Assembly (NCBI GenBank): GCA_023435895.1
Contig: JAEZLH010000033.1
Location: 1 to 64,000 of the forward strand
Length of the DNA: 64,000 bases
From: Bacillota bacterium
GTDB taxonomy: Bacteria > Bacillota > Clostridia > Lachnospirales > Lachnospiraceae
Direction: 5' to 3'
The notes under the pieces were generated by a model. It was not told the DNA's origin, searched no databases, and saw only the letters and a list, made by a program, of their open reading frames with translations. Within the stretch, counting starts at the first letter, position 1, and each line of letters opens with the position of its first letter. Of this stretch, positions 1-9,627 are shown piece by piece. The position numbers and the translations under genes were made by a program.

Positions 1-110
1 AAGAGGCCGCATATTTGAGGATATATGTCAACTGTTTTTTTGAATAATACCTTTTATTTTTGTTACACCGTATAGAAAGATATAGCATGTAATACTTAAC
101 TAAATGACAT

Positions 111-125
111 TGGGAGTGAACAGTA
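111..125 (+). repeat. Half copy of palindromic element family A
   Basis: The 15-base string TGGGAGTGAACAGTA is identical to part of the right terminal arm of the family A palindrome at 38280-38397. No matching left arm or interior is visible in positions 1-110, so this is an isolated end, a solo remnant, or chance. The rest of 1-216, downstream of the antiporter gene, holds nothing else I can name. Confidence 0.4.
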
Positions 126-216
126 ACTTTATGTTTAATTCAGAAGACTTCCAGGTTTTATTATCGATAGGGACTAAACAAATCAAACTATCCTTTGCTT
201 TGTTAAATTCCTTTCG

Positions 217-2277
217 CTACTCTTCATTCGTTTTTATTTGTAATTCCATCAAAGCTATATTATTACGAAACTTTCTTGCCATCTCTCTTGTTATCTTATC
301 CTGCTCGAACATGGACTGAATACAGTCCCTTTCAATTTGAAAGCCAATCGATATCAAGTCAACCATATCAGTTGCACCTTCATCTCTTAAATCTTTCTTT
401 CTATCGGAAGGCGAAATGGGTTCTATGGAGTTCTCCTTTCGCTTTGCGTTGTGATCTCCAGGCAAAACCATTCGTTCCAGAAGTAGTAGTTTCATCTGCT
501 CTTGTTCCGCAATCCTACGTTCAATCATAATAGAATCTTCTTTATCCCTTTTCTCATATAATTTCTGTAATACATATTCATTGTTCTTTCTTTTCATTTC
601 CATAAATCTTCGTCTTTCATTTTCAAATTCTTCTCTCTGCTTAGGATTCTCCCTCCAGTGTTTAAGAAATAAATAGATTCGCTTGATCATACTTTTCTTC
701 ATGTTTCCATTTTTGCCTCGATTATTCATTTGTTTTAATCTTAACAAATAACGCTCTGCTGCTTCTTTTGGTATCTCTCCCTGCTCTGCTAGAAGGATAG
801 TACTTTCCTCTTCCCATTGAGCCACCAGCTGCTTTAGCAATCGATCCTCTTCCTCCAAATGGTTTTGAGTTATTTCATTTTTCCTAAGCTGTTCGGCGCG
901 TAATAAATAATTCATTCTAATAACACTTAAATCATGATGATTCTCCTCTGTAATCATATGATCCAGCTGCTTTAAAACAGATTCCATAATTTCAAGATAC
1001 GCTTCATTTTCAGTTTCATCCCAGCTTGTTACATCCTCCCTCCTAATCAACAGAGGTAAAAGAAAGTTGGCAGATAACAAGGATAAAAGAATGACACCGC
1101 TTGCCAAAAAGATAATAAGATCTCTTTGTATAAAATCACTGCCATTTGCAAGCACGATTGGGAGGGAAAGACAGGTAGCCAAAGTAACACTTCCTCTTAC
1201 TCCTGCCATGCTTATAATTAGGCTTTCCGTTAACTTCTCACTGCGATTTGCAGAAAATACCTTTTTATTTCGATCCAAAACGAAGTAGGTCCACAGAAAT
1301 CGAACGATTATCATTGATATTGTAATTGCAACGATATATCCAATAAGCTTATAGATATAGAAAGAATCGTCAAGCCAGATTGTCTTAATAATGAGTGGAA
1401 ATTGCATACCAAGGATTAAAAACACCAAACCATTAAGAATAAAAGCTATGGTGGACCATATGCTTTTTGAAGATATTTTTAAAGTTGCAATCTCCGGGTC
1501 AATTCTTCTGCTCTCTACGGAGTGGATTACTCCGGAGATTACAACTGCGAGAATTCCACTTACACCTGCTTCCTCTGCAATCATATAAATCAGAAACGGG
1601 GTTAGAAGGCCAATTAACAGGTGAAAAGTCACTCCCTCCATGCCGAACTTACGCACCCATTTTACAATCAGATATTTTACACCGGTTAAAATTGCACCTA
1701 GCACCACTCCGCCAATTGCCACGAATAAAAATTTCATACTGGCATGAAACAATGAAAAACTACCTGTGAGCAAAGCCATTACCGCAAACTGAAAGCTTAC
1801 AATACCTGATGCGTCATTGATGAGTGCTTCTCCTCCCAATAAACCATTAATCGTATTTGGAATTTTAATTCGTTTACCGATGGAATTGACCGCTACTGCA
1901 TCAGTGGGAGCAAGTGCCGCTGCAAGTGCAAAGGATGCAGCCAAAGGAATTGTTGGGATCATGCGATGAATTAGAAAGCCCAGAATAACCACTGAGAATA
2001 CCACAAGTCCAAGACCCAAGAAAATAATCGGTTGTTTTAATTGCCATAAGTTTTTCTTATCACATTGCATACTGTCATAGAACAATAAAGGCGCCAGAAA
2101 TAAAATCAGGAACAACTCCGGTTCCATACTAAAGTGATACATCCATGGAATCAAGGAAAGGATGACTCCTAGAAAGATCTGAATGATTGGGACAGAAAAA
2201 GTCGGTAATAGACGATTAATAACATTCGATAACAGGATTGCTCCAAGCATAATAAGTACACCATAAAAAATTTCCAT
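217..2277 (-). CDS. Na+/H+ antiporter, CPA1 (NhaP/NHE) family
   Basis: The predicted 686-residue membrane protein would exchange cytoplasmic Na+ (or K+) for H+ in pH and salt homeostasis. About a dozen hydrophobic segments fill the first ~420 residues. The CPA1 signature ALAPTDAVAV is at residues 121-130, and the ion-binding ND motif is in GGEALINDASG (N154, D155). A hydrophilic, charged tail of ~260 residues follows, rich in Glu, Lys and Arg, consistent with a cytoplasmic regulatory domain. Such tails occur in the larger bacterial members. The start is backed by AAGGAG nine bases upstream. It is a single gene, and its upstream region carries the family B palindrome. Family assignment is firm; the transported ion cannot be told from sequence. 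Confidence 0.9.
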   Translation of the reverse strand: MEIFYGVLIMLGAILLSNVINRLLPTFSVPIIQIFLGVILSLIPWMYHFSMEPELFLILFLAPLLFYDSMQCDKKNLWQLKQPIIFLGLGLVVFSVVILGFLIHRMIPTIPLAASFALAAALAPTDAVAVNSIGKRIKIPNTINGLLGGEALINDASGIVSFQFAVMALLTGSFSLFHASMKFLFVAIGGVVLGAILTGVKYLIVKWVRKFGMEGVTFHLLIGLLTPFLIYMIAEEAGVSGILAVVISGVIHSVESRRIDPEIATLKISSKSIWSTIAFILNGLVFLILGMQFPLIIKTIWLDDSFYIYKLIGYIVAITISMIIVRFLWTYFVLDRNKKVFSANRSEKLTESLIISMAGVRGSVTLATCLSLPIVLANGSDFIQRDLIIFLASGVILLSLLSANFLLPLLIRREDVTSWDETENEAYLEIMESVLKQLDHMITEENHHDLSVIRMNYLLRAEQLRKNEITQNHLEEEDRLLKQLVAQWEEESTILLAEQGEIPKEAAERYLLRLKQMNNRGKNGNMKKSMIKRIYLFLKHWRENPKQREEFENERRRFMEMKRKNNEYVLQKLYEKRDKEDSIMIERRIAEQEQMKLLLLERMVLPGDHNAKRKENSIEPISPSDRKKDLRDEGATDMVDLISIGFQIERDCIQSMFEQDKITREMARKFRNNIALMELQIKTNEE

Positions 2278-2310
2278 CGTTTTATCTCCTTGTAAGTTTT
2301 ATTGAAAGTT

Positions 2311-2458
2311 AGATAATTTCGAAACAATATTATTGCTAATATTGTATACACAACAAATACGAATTCCTTCGCTCTAACGTTCCTTCAGGCTAGCTTCCTC
2401 TACGGAATTATATCTGTTACGCATACACTAATTATAGTTTTCACGCTTCATAATTACC
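2311..2458 (+). repeat. Palindromic repeat family B, copy 1
   Basis: An imperfect palindrome of about 148 bases lies upstream of the antiporter gene. It aligns over its whole length (roughly three-quarters identical by eye) with the reverse complement of 47699-47843. Shared blocks include TAATTTCGAAAC-like ends, AATACGAATTCC on the left and GGAATTATATCTGTTA on the right. Those two inner blocks are complementary to each other, so the unit can fold into a long hairpin. No open reading frame is present. The rest of the 2278-2763 gap shows nothing else except the terminator at 2715-2746. Confidence 0.75.
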
Positions 2459-2703
2459 TATTTGTTAAAAGTTACAACTTTATGAAGCGAGTTTATTTTA
2501 TGAATATAGATTATCAAGAATATTACTGATACATTTTCATAGGGTTTTCATTTTGCTTTAATAATCGCTAATGTGTTCTGTAGGAAAGCTCGTGACACGC
2601 AAATTTCAAAGGGAATTATGATTAATTATTTGAATTATAGGATTATCCTACTCTACTTTTTTAAACTGAATTTAAATATCGGTACTTTTCCTAAAAATTT
2701 TTG

Positions 2704-2746
2704 GTAAAAAAACTCAGCCTGCAATCCTATAATGGAATGCAGGCTG
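2704..2746 (-). terminator. Rho-independent terminator of the aminotransferase gene
   Basis: A hairpin has the 9-bp arms CAGCCTGCA / TGCAGGCTG (2715-2723 and 2738-2746). On the minus strand it is followed by GAGTTTTTTT. It lies 18 bases past the stop of the aminotransferase gene. Confidence 0.85.
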
Positions 2747-2763
2747 TAACATCATAAAACATG

Positions 2764-4008
2764 CTATTTTTGGAACGCTTCATCAAGCTTTTTGATGAGG
2801 AAATCAATATCATCCTCATTAATGACCAGAGGAGGCTGAAACGCTAATACATTACGATATAACCCGTTCTTGCCCAGTATAATTCCCTCATCCTTCAAAT
2901 ACTCCAGTATAAGATCAGTTCGTTCCGGTAACGGTTGATTCTCAGCGTCCACCAGTTCCATTCCCAGCATTAATCCTTTTCCACGAACCTCTTTAATAAC
3001 CGGGTATTTATCTTTTAGAGCTAATAACTTCTCAAACAGTATATCTCCAAGCATTTTTGCTCGTTCCTCAAGGGCGAGTCCATTAATAAAATCAAGAACC
3101 GCAAGTGCAGCACTGCATGCTACCGGATTTCCACCAAGGGTGGATGCGGAAGGAGCGGTAAACTTTGAGGCAATTTCCTTTGTTGTGGAAAAAGCAGCTA
3201 CCGGGATTCCATTACCCAGTGCTTTAGACATGGTAAGTATGTCTGGTACCACATCATAGTGTTCAATGGCAAACATTTTACCGGTGCGGGCAAACCCTGT
3301 TTGTACCTCATCGCAGATAAACAATACACCATATTGTTTTAGAAGCTCTGTAATTCCTTTAAAATAATTGTCGGGCGGGGTAATGATTCCGCCGTTTCCC
3401 TGAATGGGCTCACAGATAAACGCAGCGATAGCAGAATCCTTTTTAAGTATTTCTTCCAACTCCTGCAATGTTTCATCCGGATGGTTGGATATAGTATAAA
3501 TCTCCTCCGGTAAGAACGGGTCAGCTCTCCACATAGGAATGTTGGTTGCAGCCATGGTCAGATTCGTTCTACCATGTAAACTGTTTTTTAAGGTAATGAA
3601 TTTCTTCTTGCCTGTATAAATCCTAGCTAGGAGCATGGCTCCTTCATTTGCTTCCGAGCCTGACATACAAAAAAAGGAATTATGCAGTTCCCCGGGTAAC
3701 ACCTCCGCCAATCTCTTTGCCAGCTCTACTACCGGTTCCGTTAGGTATACATTTGTCACATGCTGAAGCGTTTTTAACTGCTGTACTACTTTATCAATGA
3801 TAGCGGGATTGCTGTGTCCGCAATTCATTACGGATACCCCTGCAAAGAAATCCAGATATTTCTTGCCATTGCTGTCATATAAATACTGCATTTCACCCTT
3901 TATAAATACCGGTGGTTCCTTATAAAAGTAGCCAAGACATGGCATTAGATATTCTTTACGCATTTGTAATACTTCTTCCGATCGGTTCATTGTCCTATCC
4001 ACTGCCAC
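2764..4008 (-). CDS. Class III PLP-dependent aminotransferase
   Basis: The predicted 414-residue cytoplasmic enzyme belongs to the omega-amino acid transaminase fold (4-aminobutyrate, acetylornithine, alanine-glyoxylate type 2). It would move an amino group from an amine or omega-amino acid to an oxo-acid. Visible marks are the PLP phosphate-binding SGSEANEGA (about 116-124), the aspartate contacting the pyridine nitrogen in CDEVQTGF (~D233), the Schiff-base lysine in TMSKALGNGIP (~K262) and a TLGGNP block. The start shown is GTG behind AAAGGG; an ATG six codons downstream (3990) is possible. It stands alone with its own terminator, so the neighbours do not point to a substrate. Confidence 0.85.
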   Translation of the reverse strand: MAVDRTMNRSEEVLQMRKEYLMPCLGYFYKEPPVFIKGEMQYLYDSNGKKYLDFFAGVSVMNCGHSNPAIIDKVVQQLKTLQHVTNVYLTEPVVELAKRLAEVLPGELHNSFFCMSGSEANEGAMLLARIYTGKKKFITLKNSLHGRTNLTMAATNIPMWRADPFLPEEIYTISNHPDETLQELEEILKKDSAIAAFICEPIQGNGGIITPPDNYFKGITELLKQYGVLFICDEVQTGFARTGKMFAIEHYDVVPDILTMSKALGNGIPVAAFSTTKEIASKFTAPSASTLGGNPVACSAALAVLDFINGLALEERAKMLGDILFEKLLALKDKYPVIKEVRGKGLMLGMELVDAENQPLPERTDLILEYLKDEGIILGKNGLYRNVLAFQPPLVINEDDIDFLIKKLDEAFQK

Positions 4009-4124
4009 ACGACAGCCCTTTCTATTCCTAATATTAAAATATTGCTCTTCTTCCGTTGTTTAACACTGATTGTTGTTCTTCATCTGCCATTAAACCTTGT
4101 CATAGCTTATGCTTGTCCCTCTGA

Positions 4125-6017
4125 CTATAGATTATTAAGCGCAAATGAGCCCAGTGTCCAACCTTCTCTTACCGGCTGAAGGGTTTTATATAAATCCCTG
4201 CACTTGCCAGGTGACTTTAATGCTTCCTGATATACTAGGATTAATTTCTCCAAATCCTGTGTATCTAAATACTGCGCTTCGATTCTAAAATTTCTAAGTC
4301 CTGCAGCCAAAAGTCCATCGATAATTGGTAGATAGCAGATATCCTTATAAAGCAGCATATGATTTCTGCCGAATTGATCTTTGTATACCGGATGCTTATA
4401 TCCTTCCCCATCAACAAGATATAGTAATCCTGGTTCCTGGACCTTCCCGTTTTCATAAAGATCATATTCCATATACATCATCGTTGGGGAGCCATGCACA
4501 ATCAGTTCTGCTTGATTTCCAAGTCCATTCAATAAAGAAACCGTCTCACTTAGCGTTGCCTCCGGAGTAATCGTAATTGACCCCACCCCATGTTTAAGAA
4601 AGAACTCCGCGGATTTTTGGTTTAATATATTCATCGGGTAATCTCCAATCAATGGATATCCGTTTAACCGATGTACTCCCCCAAGATTTGTTGCAAGCAG
4701 ACCATCAATAGGTAATTTAAAGTCTGCGAATTTTTTGTATTCATCCAGCTGCTGATCAAAAGTCATATGTGGCATTCCAAGATAAATCTTTGTTGTGCCT
4801 TTCTTCTTTACCAATTCTTCTATCTCATTCCTGGTAAAAGGCTTGTCCGGTTGAAATACATCACCGGATAGATAGATTGCAGCAACCCCGAGTTTTAAAC
4901 ACAGGTTTGCCTGATCAAAATTGTTCACCTTCACATTGAGCTTCGGGGTCTCATTAACCTTGGTCTTATGTTCCAATAGGTATTGGTTAATCTTTTCTAC
5001 TTTATCTAAAGTGGTTTCTCTTTCCTGTGTAGCCGTACTGAATACCTTTCCACTACTAAAAAGTTTACCTGTACCTTCGTATCGCTCATTAATGTTGGTA
5101 AGCCCCGGCTTGCCGAAGGCATAAGCCGTAGAGGTGTCCCTTTTTCGGTTCTCGAATAAGATATCGGAATCTTTCTTATTGTCATAACCGATGGGGTCGT
5201 TTAAATAACGATCAATGCTGTCAGAATATGCATTGATAATCATTGTCAAATAATTAATATCCCTCATTCTTCCTTCAATCTTAAAGGATGTAATGCCACC
5301 GTCAATCAATTCCGGAATATGCTCATACATGAACATATCTTTCACCGCCAAAGGAAAACTTGTAGCATAATGCTCTCCACCTTGCTCGATGGAATATTCC
5401 CATCTGCAAGGCTTCAAACATCTTCCCCGGTTGGAACTCTGTCCGAAAAGTACTCCGCTATACAGACATCTCCCACCATGGGCGACACACATATCACCAT
5501 GTACAAAGTACTCAAGTTCCATATCACTCTTTGCACTTAGATATTTACTATAAGCTAACGAAGCTTCTCTTGAGAGAACTACTCTGGTTACACCAAGTTC
5601 TCTTAATGCTTTGATACTGTCCAAATTATGAACATTCATCATTACGGAGGAATGAACGGGAAGGGAAAGTCCCATTTCCTGAATTAGTACTATCGTAGCA
5701 AAATCCTGTACAATCAATGCATCCGGCTGAATTTCTTCCAGCTTAAGCAAGAACTCCTTTAGCTGGTCAAGCTCCTGGTCAGCATATATATTATTGACTG
5801 TAATATAAGCCTTCTTTCCTAAAGAATGAGCAAGTTCAACCGCTTCCTGAAGTTCCTCGTCTGTAAAATTATAATCCTTACGATGAAGGCGCATATTTAA
5901 ATTCTTCCCACCAAAATAAACCGCGTCACAACCCAATTGAATTACCTGTTTAAAAATCTCAAAGTTCCCCGCCGGAGCCAGCAGTTCCACTTGTTTCTCG
6001 TTAAAATATCTAGCCAT
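4125..6017 (-). CDS. Peptidase U32 family protein with duplicated U32-like halves
   Basis: This 630-residue protein belongs to the U32 family. Characterised members act in tRNA or 23S rRNA hydroxylation (TrhP, RlhA) or as collagenase-like proteins. The N-terminal half has the opening VELLAPAGNFE and the U32 signature EYFVHGDMCVAHGGRCLYSG, followed by RGRCLKPCRW. That makes four closely spaced cysteines, as in the RNA-hydroxylating members. The C-terminal half (from ~LNVKVNNFDQA) looks like a second, degenerate U32 unit, where the signature region reads ELIVHGSPTMMYMEYD without cysteines. The start chosen is MARYF behind AGAGGA; the 10-codon extension has no ribosome binding site. Length is close to RlhA, but which RNA or substrate it acts on is not shown. 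Confidence 0.85.
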   Translation of the reverse strand: MARYFNEKQVELLAPAGNFEIFKQVIQLGCDAVYFGGKNLNMRLHRKDYNFTDEELQEAVELAHSLGKKAYITVNNIYADQELDQLKEFLLKLEEIQPDALIVQDFATIVLIQEMGLSLPVHSSVMMNVHNLDSIKALRELGVTRVVLSREASLAYSKYLSAKSDMELEYFVHGDMCVAHGGRCLYSGVLFGQSSNRGRCLKPCRWEYSIEQGGEHYATSFPLAVKDMFMYEHIPELIDGGITSFKIEGRMRDINYLTMIINAYSDSIDRYLNDPIGYDNKKDSDILFENRKRDTSTAYAFGKPGLTNINERYEGTGKLFSSGKVFSTATQERETTLDKVEKINQYLLEHKTKVNETPKLNVKVNNFDQANLCLKLGVAAIYLSGDVFQPDKPFTRNEIEELVKKKGTTKIYLGMPHMTFDQQLDEYKKFADFKLPIDGLLATNLGGVHRLNGYPLIGDYPMNILNQKSAEFFLKHGVGSITITPEATLSETVSLLNGLGNQAELIVHGSPTMMYMEYDLYENGKVQEPGLLYLVDGEGYKHPVYKDQFGRNHMLLYKDICYLPIIDGLLAAGLRNFRIEAQYLDTQDLEKLILVYQEALKSPGKCRDLYKTLQPVREGWTLGSFALNNL

Positions 6018-6210
6018 ACAATCCTCTTTTCCATCTGTCCAAGCCATACTTTGTTTTTAAATGCAAAGACGGAAACATTCTTTAAGGCTTTACACCTTTC
6101 CAAATGCTTCCGAGCATATTCAACTTTTTCAATTCCTATTAATACTAACACTTTACTTGGATTTTTACAATAATGATTCCTGGGACAAAATGCTTTCTGT
6201 TAAAAAACGT

Positions 6211-6326
6211 TGCTGTTCGCTCTCCACTCAGAATTTGGCATAATGATTTTGATAAACAATTTCCGAAAAGAAGTATTTGTAATATTCAAAATCATATCCT
6301 CAATTTTTGACGGGGAGGAAGCTGTA
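6211..6326 (+). repeat. Palindromic repeat family A, copy 1
   Basis: A diverged copy of the element at 38280-38397, in opposite orientation. It shares TTGGCATAATGATTTTGATAA, the gapped inner arms (ATGATTTTGATA against TATTCAAAATCAT) and terminal arms resembling GCTGTTCGCTCTCC / GGGGAGGAAGC. It can fold as a hairpin and contains no reading frame. It lies in the 6018-6349 gap between the U32 gene and the GNAT terminator; the rest of that gap is featureless. Confidence 0.7.
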
Positions 6327-6330
6327 ACAA

Positions 6331-6360
6331 AAAAGCTGTAGGAGCCACCCTACAGCTTTT
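6331..6360 (-). terminator. Rho-independent terminator overlapping the GNAT stop codon
   Basis: The 12-bp perfect arms AAAAGCTGTAGG and CCTACAGCTTTT sit around a 6-base loop, followed on the minus strand by a T run. The TAG stop of the acetyltransferase gene lies inside the hairpin's first arm on that strand. Confidence 0.9.
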
Positions 6361-6904
6361 CATTTAAAAGAACCATATGAATATGATCTTCCCAAATCCC
6401 GTTAATGTTTAAATACTTTGGTGAAATGCCTTCCTTTTGAAAGCCTAATTTTTCGGTCACTCGCAAAGAGCGTGTATTTCTAGGTATTATATTCGCTTCA
6501 ATCCGGTGTAAACCATATTCTTCGAACATGATTTCAATTCCTTTATTTAAGGCTTCGGTCATGTATCCTTGATTGATTTCTTCCTGATCCAGCTTGTATC
6601 CAAGATAGCAGGATAGAAAGCTTCCCCAAACGATGTTTGTAAATCCTATGGAACCTATTACCTTATCCTCTTCCCCCTTTTTAAGAATCCACAATCTTAA
6701 TTGATTCTGTTTCTGATTCAGGGTCATATCATTCTCTAATTGCTCCTCATGATACTTCTTAGTATAAAATTCTTCGTTTCTAACCGGTTCCCATTCCTCC
6801 AAAAATATTTGGTTTCTTTGATAATATTCCAAAACCATCTTTGCAAGACTCTTGTCAGGAGCTCTTAATATCAATCGATCTGTCTCATATATTGTGTTAT
6901 TCAT
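6350..6904 (-). CDS. GNAT-family N-acetyltransferase (RimJ/RimL type)
   Basis: The predicted 184-residue acetyltransferase transfers an acetyl group from acetyl-CoA to a protein N-terminus or small amine. The GNAT layout is visible: TDRLILRAPDKSLA at the N-terminus, KVIGSIGFTNI (beta 4), a QGYMTEALNKGIEIMFEE acetyl-CoA-binding region and HRIEANIIPRNTRSLRVTEKLGFQKEG, characteristic of the RimJ/RimL subgroup. The start is MNNTIYETD because GGAGG lies 8 bases upstream of it and not of the earlier in-frame codon. It is monocistronic, with a terminator over its stop codon. The substrate is unknown. Confidence 0.88.
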   Translation of the reverse strand: MNNTIYETDRLILRAPDKSLAKMVLEYYQRNQIFLEEWEPVRNEEFYTKKYHEEQLENDMTLNQKQNQLRLWILKKGEEDKVIGSIGFTNIVWGSFLSCYLGYKLDQEEINQGYMTEALNKGIEIMFEEYGLHRIEANIIPRNTRSLRVTEKLGFQKEGISPKYLNINGIWEDHIHMVLLNEKL

Positions 6905-6962
6905 AAAGCCTCCGTGTGTCATCTATTCTATTAATGCTATGCATCTTAGGATTTCATTTATC

Positions 6963-9104
6963 TTATTTAACCTTAACCGATACTACATTGGAATATGCAC
7001 TATAAAGCTTTTTACCTCCAGATACGGTATAGGTCCTCACTTTAAAATAATATTTTTTCTTTGATATCAGTTTGGTTTTCTTATAACTTAATGTGCTTTT
7101 CCCTAGCGAACTAACACGTGAAAAGTTCTTATTCTGAGAATTGGAAAGATAAATTTCATATCCACTTACTCCAGTTACCTTTCCCCATTGTAAAGAGGCT
7201 GCTTTCGTTAATGACCGTGCCGAAAGTTTTGGTGCCGAAGGATATATCACAAAGGTCTTTGAGATGGTTCCGCTGTAATTTCCCTTGCCTGTCACTTTAA
7301 CGGATGCATTTCCCGGATTTGTATTGGCAGAATAGCAAATGGTATAATTACTATTATTAATAATTGATTTTCCATCCTTCAAAACAACCGAGGGTTTTCT
7401 TGCTTTTCCATTGTAGGAATACTGATTCGCTGATAGCGATACAGTCATTTTGCTAATTGACTTAGGCGTTATCTTCAAGGTTATAGAGCCTGATATAAGT
7501 TTATAGTTTGGCTTCGTAACCTTATAATAAACCTTATAAGTACCTGCATTAACATAGCATGGCTTAGTGGATGAATACGTTTTACCATTTGTACTATAGG
7601 TGATTGACGCCCCTTGCGGTAGTGTCACGATAGGAGCATACGCTTTCCCATCATAGGTAATACTGTTTCCCTTAACACTAACCCCTTTTAAATCTCCTGC
7701 TTTTATGGAAAAGGTTCTTTTAACTTCCCCAGAATAATTTCCTGCCCCGGTAACAGTCACGATAGATGAACCAACATTAATATTATTTTGATAATTCAAA
7801 GTATAGTCCTTACCAGCCAACAAATCAATTCCTTGATATGTAACAAAAAGCTGTGGTTTGATTTCCTTGCCGGTAAAGTTAAATTCCTGCTGTTTCAATA
7901 CAACAGAGGCTGATGAAAGATCAATATAATTCCCTTTGTCTCCATTTAAGCTACCATGGTTAGAAAAAAACATTGCTAAATCAAAGGAAGTATATTGGCT
8001 TAGTTCATCTTTCGTTTGCTTATAAAACATACCATTATAATTGGGCGAACTTGTTCTGAATTCGTTAATACCGGTTGTATAAAAATGATGCAAAAGCTCC
8101 TTAGAGCCAAGTTCCTTCAAATCTTCATTGTGCTCCAAATAGTAATTTCCATCATAAATATTGGAACTGCTTCGATATTCATTAATTCCGTTATTTAAAA
8201 ATTGTTTTAAAAGTTCCACAGAACTATAGTTTTTTAAGTCCAAATTCATCGATTTGTAAAATGCGGCATTATATACCGGTGAGCTTGCTCTATTTTGAAA
8301 GGCTCCATACGTGGTAAAATGCTTATATATCGCTTCAAAATCCGTCCCATACGTTTCTTTCAAGTCGGGATTGGCATCCAGATAAAATTGGGGCTGATAT
8401 ACATAGGAGGGAGTTCTTCCTTCCTTCATACCTATACTAATCCAATGATTATAGAGTGCTGTTTCATTATATCCAAACTCCTGTTTTAGCTCCGGATATA
8501 AATCCGCATATAAAATAGGATCAAAAATCAATTCCGAGATATTCTCAAGTGTCACCTTTGGACTTACAACATACCAATATTTTGATGTACTTTCTATGGT
8601 TACCTGCTTCGATTTGGATATGGGTATTCGTTTCGCCGAAATGGCAGGATCCGCACAGTAAAATTCACCATTTGTATAATCTGTAAGTAAAATTGTATGG
8701 CTTTTATTATAGATTGCAATTCCTTCCGGATGTTTTTGTAGTTGTTCTATGTAGAATTCCTTCTGATTACTGCTTATTGTTCCAAACCCAACCGTTAAAC
8801 CCTTAAACTTAAAGCTATGATATAACCCAACTCCTTCCATCCATGCAGTGGGTTTAAGCGTTTCTTCTGTAATATGATCCCATTCGGTATCCCCACTTAA
8901 CATAGCTGCTCTTCTTAACATCATCGTGGCTGATGCCAACGTACAGGTACCTCTCATTTGCTGCATTACAAAAACATTATCCTGATTGATATCATCAAAA
9001 CTGGCAGCTTGTGCCTTATGATCCGAATACAACAATAATTCACATAGAAAGAATGAACTGATTAATAAGCAAAGCATTACTCTTTTTATAATTTGTTTAT
9101 TCAT
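6963..9104 (-). CDS. Secreted C39-like cysteine peptidase domain protein with cell-surface repeats
   Basis: The predicted 713-residue exported protein has a signal peptide with likely cleavage after AQA (residue ~33). Next comes a papain-like C39-type domain: Cys54 in MRGTCTLASA, His136 in NKSHTILLTDY and Asp152 in CADPAI form a plausible triad. Residues ~190-390 hold about five ~40-residue repeats of the type FYLDANPDLKETYG...YKHFTTYG. Three Ig-like modules ending in GNYSGxxxxTFxI or similar follow (~405-620), then a C-terminal fibronectin type III-like domain with GYEIYLS. The start has GGGAGG 4 bases upstream. No sortase motif is visible. The substrate and any role in adhesion are unknown. 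Confidence 0.8.
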   Translation of the reverse strand: MNKQIIKRVMLCLLISSFFLCELLLYSDHKAQAASFDDINQDNVFVMQQMRGTCTLASATMMLRRAAMLSGDTEWDHITEETLKPTAWMEGVGLYHSFKFKGLTVGFGTISSNQKEFYIEQLQKHPEGIAIYNKSHTILLTDYTNGEFYCADPAISAKRIPISKSKQVTIESTSKYWYVVSPKVTLENISELIFDPILYADLYPELKQEFGYNETALYNHWISIGMKEGRTPSYVYQPQFYLDANPDLKETYGTDFEAIYKHFTTYGAFQNRASSPVYNAAFYKSMNLDLKNYSSVELLKQFLNNGINEYRSSSNIYDGNYYLEHNEDLKELGSKELLHHFYTTGINEFRTSSPNYNGMFYKQTKDELSQYTSFDLAMFFSNHGSLNGDKGNYIDLSSASVVLKQQEFNFTGKEIKPQLFVTYQGIDLLAGKDYTLNYQNNINVGSSIVTVTGAGNYSGEVKRTFSIKAGDLKGVSVKGNSITYDGKAYAPIVTLPQGASITYSTNGKTYSSTKPCYVNAGTYKVYYKVTKPNYKLISGSITLKITPKSISKMTVSLSANQYSYNGKARKPSVVLKDGKSIINNSNYTICYSANTNPGNASVKVTGKGNYSGTISKTFVIYPSAPKLSARSLTKAASLQWGKVTGVSGYEIYLSNSQNKNFSRVSSLGKSTLSYKKTKLISKKKYYFKVRTYTVSGGKKLYSAYSNVVSVKVK

Positions 9105-9627
9105 GGTTCCTCCCGTACTTTGTACACTTTATCTGATTTCTTGTATCCAATCTGATGATTCATTTGGCACCTAATTTCATTATAACATTAAAAAGGCGGT
9201 TGAGTTATGTCTTTTTCTAGTATTTTATTCATATGAAACCATTCATTCTATTATTTCGTAGTACAATATATTTCTTCTTTCTTGCAATAATAGTCAACAA
9301 TTAGAGGTGCATTATTCCAATTAGAGTTATCAAAAATTCAGGAATTAAGGTCAGTATAGTTTGCTCAGGAATTGGAAAATGAGTATAATTTTTGAAATAC
9401 TAGACTGAATAAATAGCTGTTATTATAATTGTAATTTTTTTAGTTACGGAGGGTGAGCGCTTCATTTAATCAATCCGTATATCATTCTTGTCTTTTTAGT
9501 GCTATACTGATACACTCAGAATATGCTATCGATTTTCATTTTGGTAATAGATAAAACAAAACACATGAAGCACAAGTACTTTTATTACGCTTTATACTTT
9601 AGCTACTCGAAAGGAATATAAGTTTAC
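9105..9627. other. Intergenic region, nothing clear
   Basis: This divergent 523-base gap lies between the C39-like protein gene (-) and sfsA (+). It is AT-rich and should hold both promoters. I could not find a convincing -35/-10 pair, hairpin, repeat shared with other gaps, or small reading frame with a ribosome binding site. Confidence 0.5.

Noticed and set aside
1..110. Complete family A element at the left edge of the window
   Set aside because: Only one 15-base end matches; the interior and opposite arm are not present in the visible sequence.
9105..9627. Hidden small gene or RNA in the large gap before sfsA
   Set aside because: No frame with a good ribosome site, no strong hairpin and no repeat shared with other gaps was found.
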